Below, one piece after another: positions 14,342-16,646 of a stretch of DNA of 16,646 nt (position 1 is its first letter; each line of letters starts with the position of its first letter). This stretch comes from an uncultured Lachnospiraceae bacterium (lineage in GTDB: Bacteria; Bacillota; Clostridia; Lachnospirales; Lachnospiraceae): assembly GCA_934370915.1 (NCBI GenBank), contig CAKRNI010000039.1:1-16646 (forward strand), in the 5' to 3' direction. Position numbers and translations under genes: made by a program. The notes beneath the pieces were generated by a model that did not search any database, was not told where the DNA came from, and worked only from the letters and a program-made list of their open reading frames with translations.

Positions 14342-16645
14342 ATGTCTGAACAGAATACCCGAAACGGAAACGCTGATGTTTTCAAAAAAGCCTGGAGAGG
14401 ATTTCAGGGAGCAAAATGGACCGATGAGGTCAATGTCCGCGAATTCATCCAGAATAACTATACCCAGTATGACGGAACCGAGGATTTCCTCGCAGCTCCG
14501 ACCGAGGCTACTGATAAGCTCTGGGGACGTCTTCAGGAGCTCCAGAAAGAGGAGCGCAAAAAAGGCGGTGTCTTAGAGTGCGAGACTGAGATCGTATCCA
14601 GCCTGACTTCCTACGGCCCGGGCTATATCGACGAGAACTTAAAGGATCTCGAGACCATCGTCGGACTCCAGACAGACAAGCCGTTAAAGCGTGCTTTCAT
14701 GCCTTACGGCGGAATCAAGATGGCTGAGGAAGCAGCCGAGACTTACGGATACAAAGTAAACGAAAAGTTCCACAAGATTTTCACCGAGTACCACAAGACA
14801 CACAACCAGGCAGTCTTTGACGCTTACACCCCTGAGATGAAAGCAGCCCGCCACTGCCATATCGTAACCGGTCTTCCGGACACCTACGGACGCGGACGTA
14901 TCGTCGGCGACTACCGCCGTGTGGCCCTTTACGGTATCGATTTCCTGATCGAGGAGAAAAAGAAAGACCTGGATCTCTGCGGAAATGGCGCAATGTACGA
15001 TGAGATCATCCGCCAGAGAGAGGAGATCGCAGAACAGATCCGTGCCTTAAAGGGCATGAAGGAAATGGCAAAGATCTACGGCTATGACATTTCCGGTCCG
15101 GCAACAAACGCAAAAGAAGCGATCCAGTGGCTTTATTTCGGCTATCTTGCCGCTGTTAAGACCCAGAATGGCGCAGCTATGAGCGTTGGACGTATCTCCA
15201 CCTTCATCGATATTTATGTAAACCGTGACCTCGAGGAAGGAACACTTACCGAGTCCCAGGCACAGGAGCTGATCGACCATATGACCATGAAATTCCGTAT
15301 GGTGAAGTTCGCAAGAATCCCGTCCTACAACCAGCTCTTCTCCGGTGACCCGGTTTGGGCGACACTGGAGGTTGCAGGTCTCGGCCAGGACGGACGTCAC
15401 ATGGTAACAAAGACAGACTTCCGTTTCCTCCATACTTTAGAGAACATGGGTCCGTCCCCGGAGCCGAACCTGACTGTCCTTTACTCCTCCCGTCTCCCGG
15501 AGAATTTCAAAAAGTACGCGGCAAAGATCTCCGTTGACACATCCTCGATCCAGTATGAGAACGATGATGTGATGCGTCCGGTATGGGGCGATGACTACAG
15601 CATCTGCTGCTGCGTATCCGCTACCCAGACAGGTAAAGAGATGCAGTTCTTCGGAGCACGCGCAAACCTTGCGAAGTGCCTGCTCTACGCGATCAACGGC
15701 GGTAAAGACGAGAAGTACAAGACAAAGGACGGAAAGCCGATGCAGGCTGGTCCGGAGTACGCACCGATCACCTCCGAGTATCTTGATTATGACGAGGTGA
15801 TGCATAAGTATGACCTGATGATGGACTGGCTGGCAGGAATCTATGTAAACATCCTGAACCTGATCCAGTATATGCACGATAAATATTACTATGAGGCAGC
15901 CGAGATGGCTCTCATCGATACCGATGTACGGCGTACCTTCGCAACCGGTATCGCAGGCTTCTCCCACGTGGTAGACTCCCTCTCCGCGATCAAGTACGCA
16001 AAGGTAAAGGTTGTCCGCGACGAGAACGGTATGGCGACAAGCTTCGTAACAGAGGGTGATTTCCCGCGTTACGGAAACGATGATGACCGTGCGGATGATA
16101 TCGCGGTTTGGCTGTTAAAGACATTCTTAAAGAAAGTTAAGAAATACCACACATACAGAAATTCCGAGCCGACTACTTCGATCCTTACGATCACATCCAA
16201 TGTGGTTTACGGTAAGGCAACAGGTGCTCTCCCGGATGGCCGTGCGGCGTTTACACCATTTGCTCCGGGCGCTACTCCGTCCTACGGTGCAGAGCAGAAC
16301 GGTCTTCTCGCTTCCTTAAACTCCGTTGCAAAGCTTCCGTATGAGTACGCTCTCGACGGAATCTCCAACACTGAGACGATCGCTCCGGGCGCACTCGGAC
16401 ATTCTGAGGATGAGAGAAAGAACAACCTTGTCCATGTGCTCGACGGATATTTTGATCAGGGTGCTCATCATCTCAACGTGAATGTATTCGGTCTTGATAA
16501 GCTGAAGGACGCAATGGAACACCCGGAGAAGCCGGAGTACGCAAACTTCACGATCCGTGTTTCCGGTTATGCAGTTAAGTTTATCGATCTGACAAGAGAG
16601 CAGCAGCTTGACGTTATCGCAAGAACCTGCCACGAGGCAATGTAA
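14342..16645 (+). CDS. pflB: Pyruvate formate-lyase (formate acetyltransferase, glycyl radical enzyme)
   Basis: Cytoplasmic oxygen-sensitive enzyme converting pyruvate and CoA to acetyl-CoA and formate, central to anaerobic fermentation. The 767-residue frame is complete; PflB proteins are usually 750-760. The active-site cysteine pair corresponds to Cys423-Cys424 in [11 protein letters not shown], with an extra Cys422 where the E. coli enzyme has Ala. The glycyl radical site is Gly742 in RVSGYAVKF near the C-terminus. Long stretches match the true formate-lyase subgroup rather than glycerol or choline lyases, for example [15 protein letters not shown] and [11 protein letters not shown]. The ATG has AAGGAGG seven bases upstream. 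The radical-SAM activase needed for Gly742 is expected downstream, outside the window. Confidence 0.97.
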   Translation: MSEQNTRNGNADVFKKAWRGFQGAKWTDEVNVREFIQNNYTQYDGTEDFLAAPTEATDKLWGRLQELQKEERKKGGVLECETEIVSSLTSYGPGYIDENLKDLETIVGLQTDKPLKRAFMPYGGIKMAEEAAETYGYKVNEKFHKIFTEYHKTHNQAVFDAYTPEMKAARHCHIVTGLPDTYGRGRIVGDYRRVALYGIDFLIEEKKKDLDLCGNGAMYDEIIRQREEIAEQIRALKGMKEMAKIYGYDISGPATNAKEAIQWLYFGYLAAVKTQNGAAMSVGRISTFIDIYVNRDLEEGTLTESQAQELIDHMTMKFRMVKFARIPSYNQLFSGDPVWATLEVAGLGQDGRHMVTKTDFRFLHTLENMGPSPEPNLTVLYSSRLPENFKKYAAKISVDTSSIQYENDDVMRPVWGDDYSICCCVSATQTGKEMQFFGARANLAKCLLYAINGGKDEKYKTKDGKPMQAGPEYAPITSEYLDYDEVMHKYDLMMDWLAGIYVNILNLIQYMHDKYYYEAAEMALIDTDVRRTFATGIAGFSHVVDSLSAIKYAKVKVVRDENGMATSFVTEGDFPRYGNDDDRADDIAVWLLKTFLKKVKKYHTYRNSEPTTSILTITSNVVYGKATGALPDGRAAFTPFAPGATPSYGAEQNGLLASLNSVAKLPYEYALDGISNTETIAPGALGHSEDERKNNLVHVLDGYFDQGAHHLNVNVFGLDKLKDAMEHPEKPEYANFTIRVSGYAVKFIDLTREQQLDVIARTCHEAM

Positions 16646-16646
16646 A

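Overview
The window looks like chromosome from an anaerobic Firmicute, most likely a Lachnospiraceae / Clostridium cluster XIVa gut bacterium. The reasons are strong AGGAGG-type ribosome binding sites, tightly packed operons, a YesN/YesM-style two-component system beside a CUT2 sugar ABC transporter, and a clostridial-type pyruvate formate-lyase. The genus call is inference. All genes but the last lie on the minus strand.

Region 1 (1-5406, minus) is a sugar-uptake operon in transcript order: ROK-family sugar kinase, RbsA-type double ATPase, RbsC-type permease, and a lipoprotein sugar-binding protein that runs off the left edge. The binding protein holds two nearly identical complete binding domains in tandem, an in-frame duplication with a period of exactly 867 bp (289 residues). 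The leader of this operon (5407-5627) carries a 33-bp direct repeat, a TATAAT-like box, a terminator-like hairpin with a T run, and a competing pairing that would hide the kinase's Shine-Dalgarno site.

Region 2 (5628-9824, minus) is a regulatory operon with a good sigma-A-type promoter: a YesN-like response regulator, a LytS/YesM-type histidine kinase with almost no extracellular sensor, and an RbsA-like protein of full length in which every ATPase motif is degenerate. The genes overlap by one to four bases. I propose that this pseudo-ATPase links the transporter to the kinase. This is the most interesting candidate for an undescribed system in the window.

Region 3 (9858-13857, minus) is a LysR regulator, then a SLC13/DASS-like anion permease and a cytoplasmic serine beta-lactamase-fold hydrolase that probably form one operon. 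A 16-bp perfect palindrome lies ahead of the permease, and terminator-like hairpins follow the regulator and the hydrolase.

Region 4 (13858-16645) is a 484-bp spacer with divergent promoters, a Fur-like box and some inverted repeats. It is followed by a complete plus-strand pyruvate formate-lyase gene whose stop codon ends one base before the right edge. No tRNA, rRNA, CRISPR array or recognisable insertion sequence was seen.
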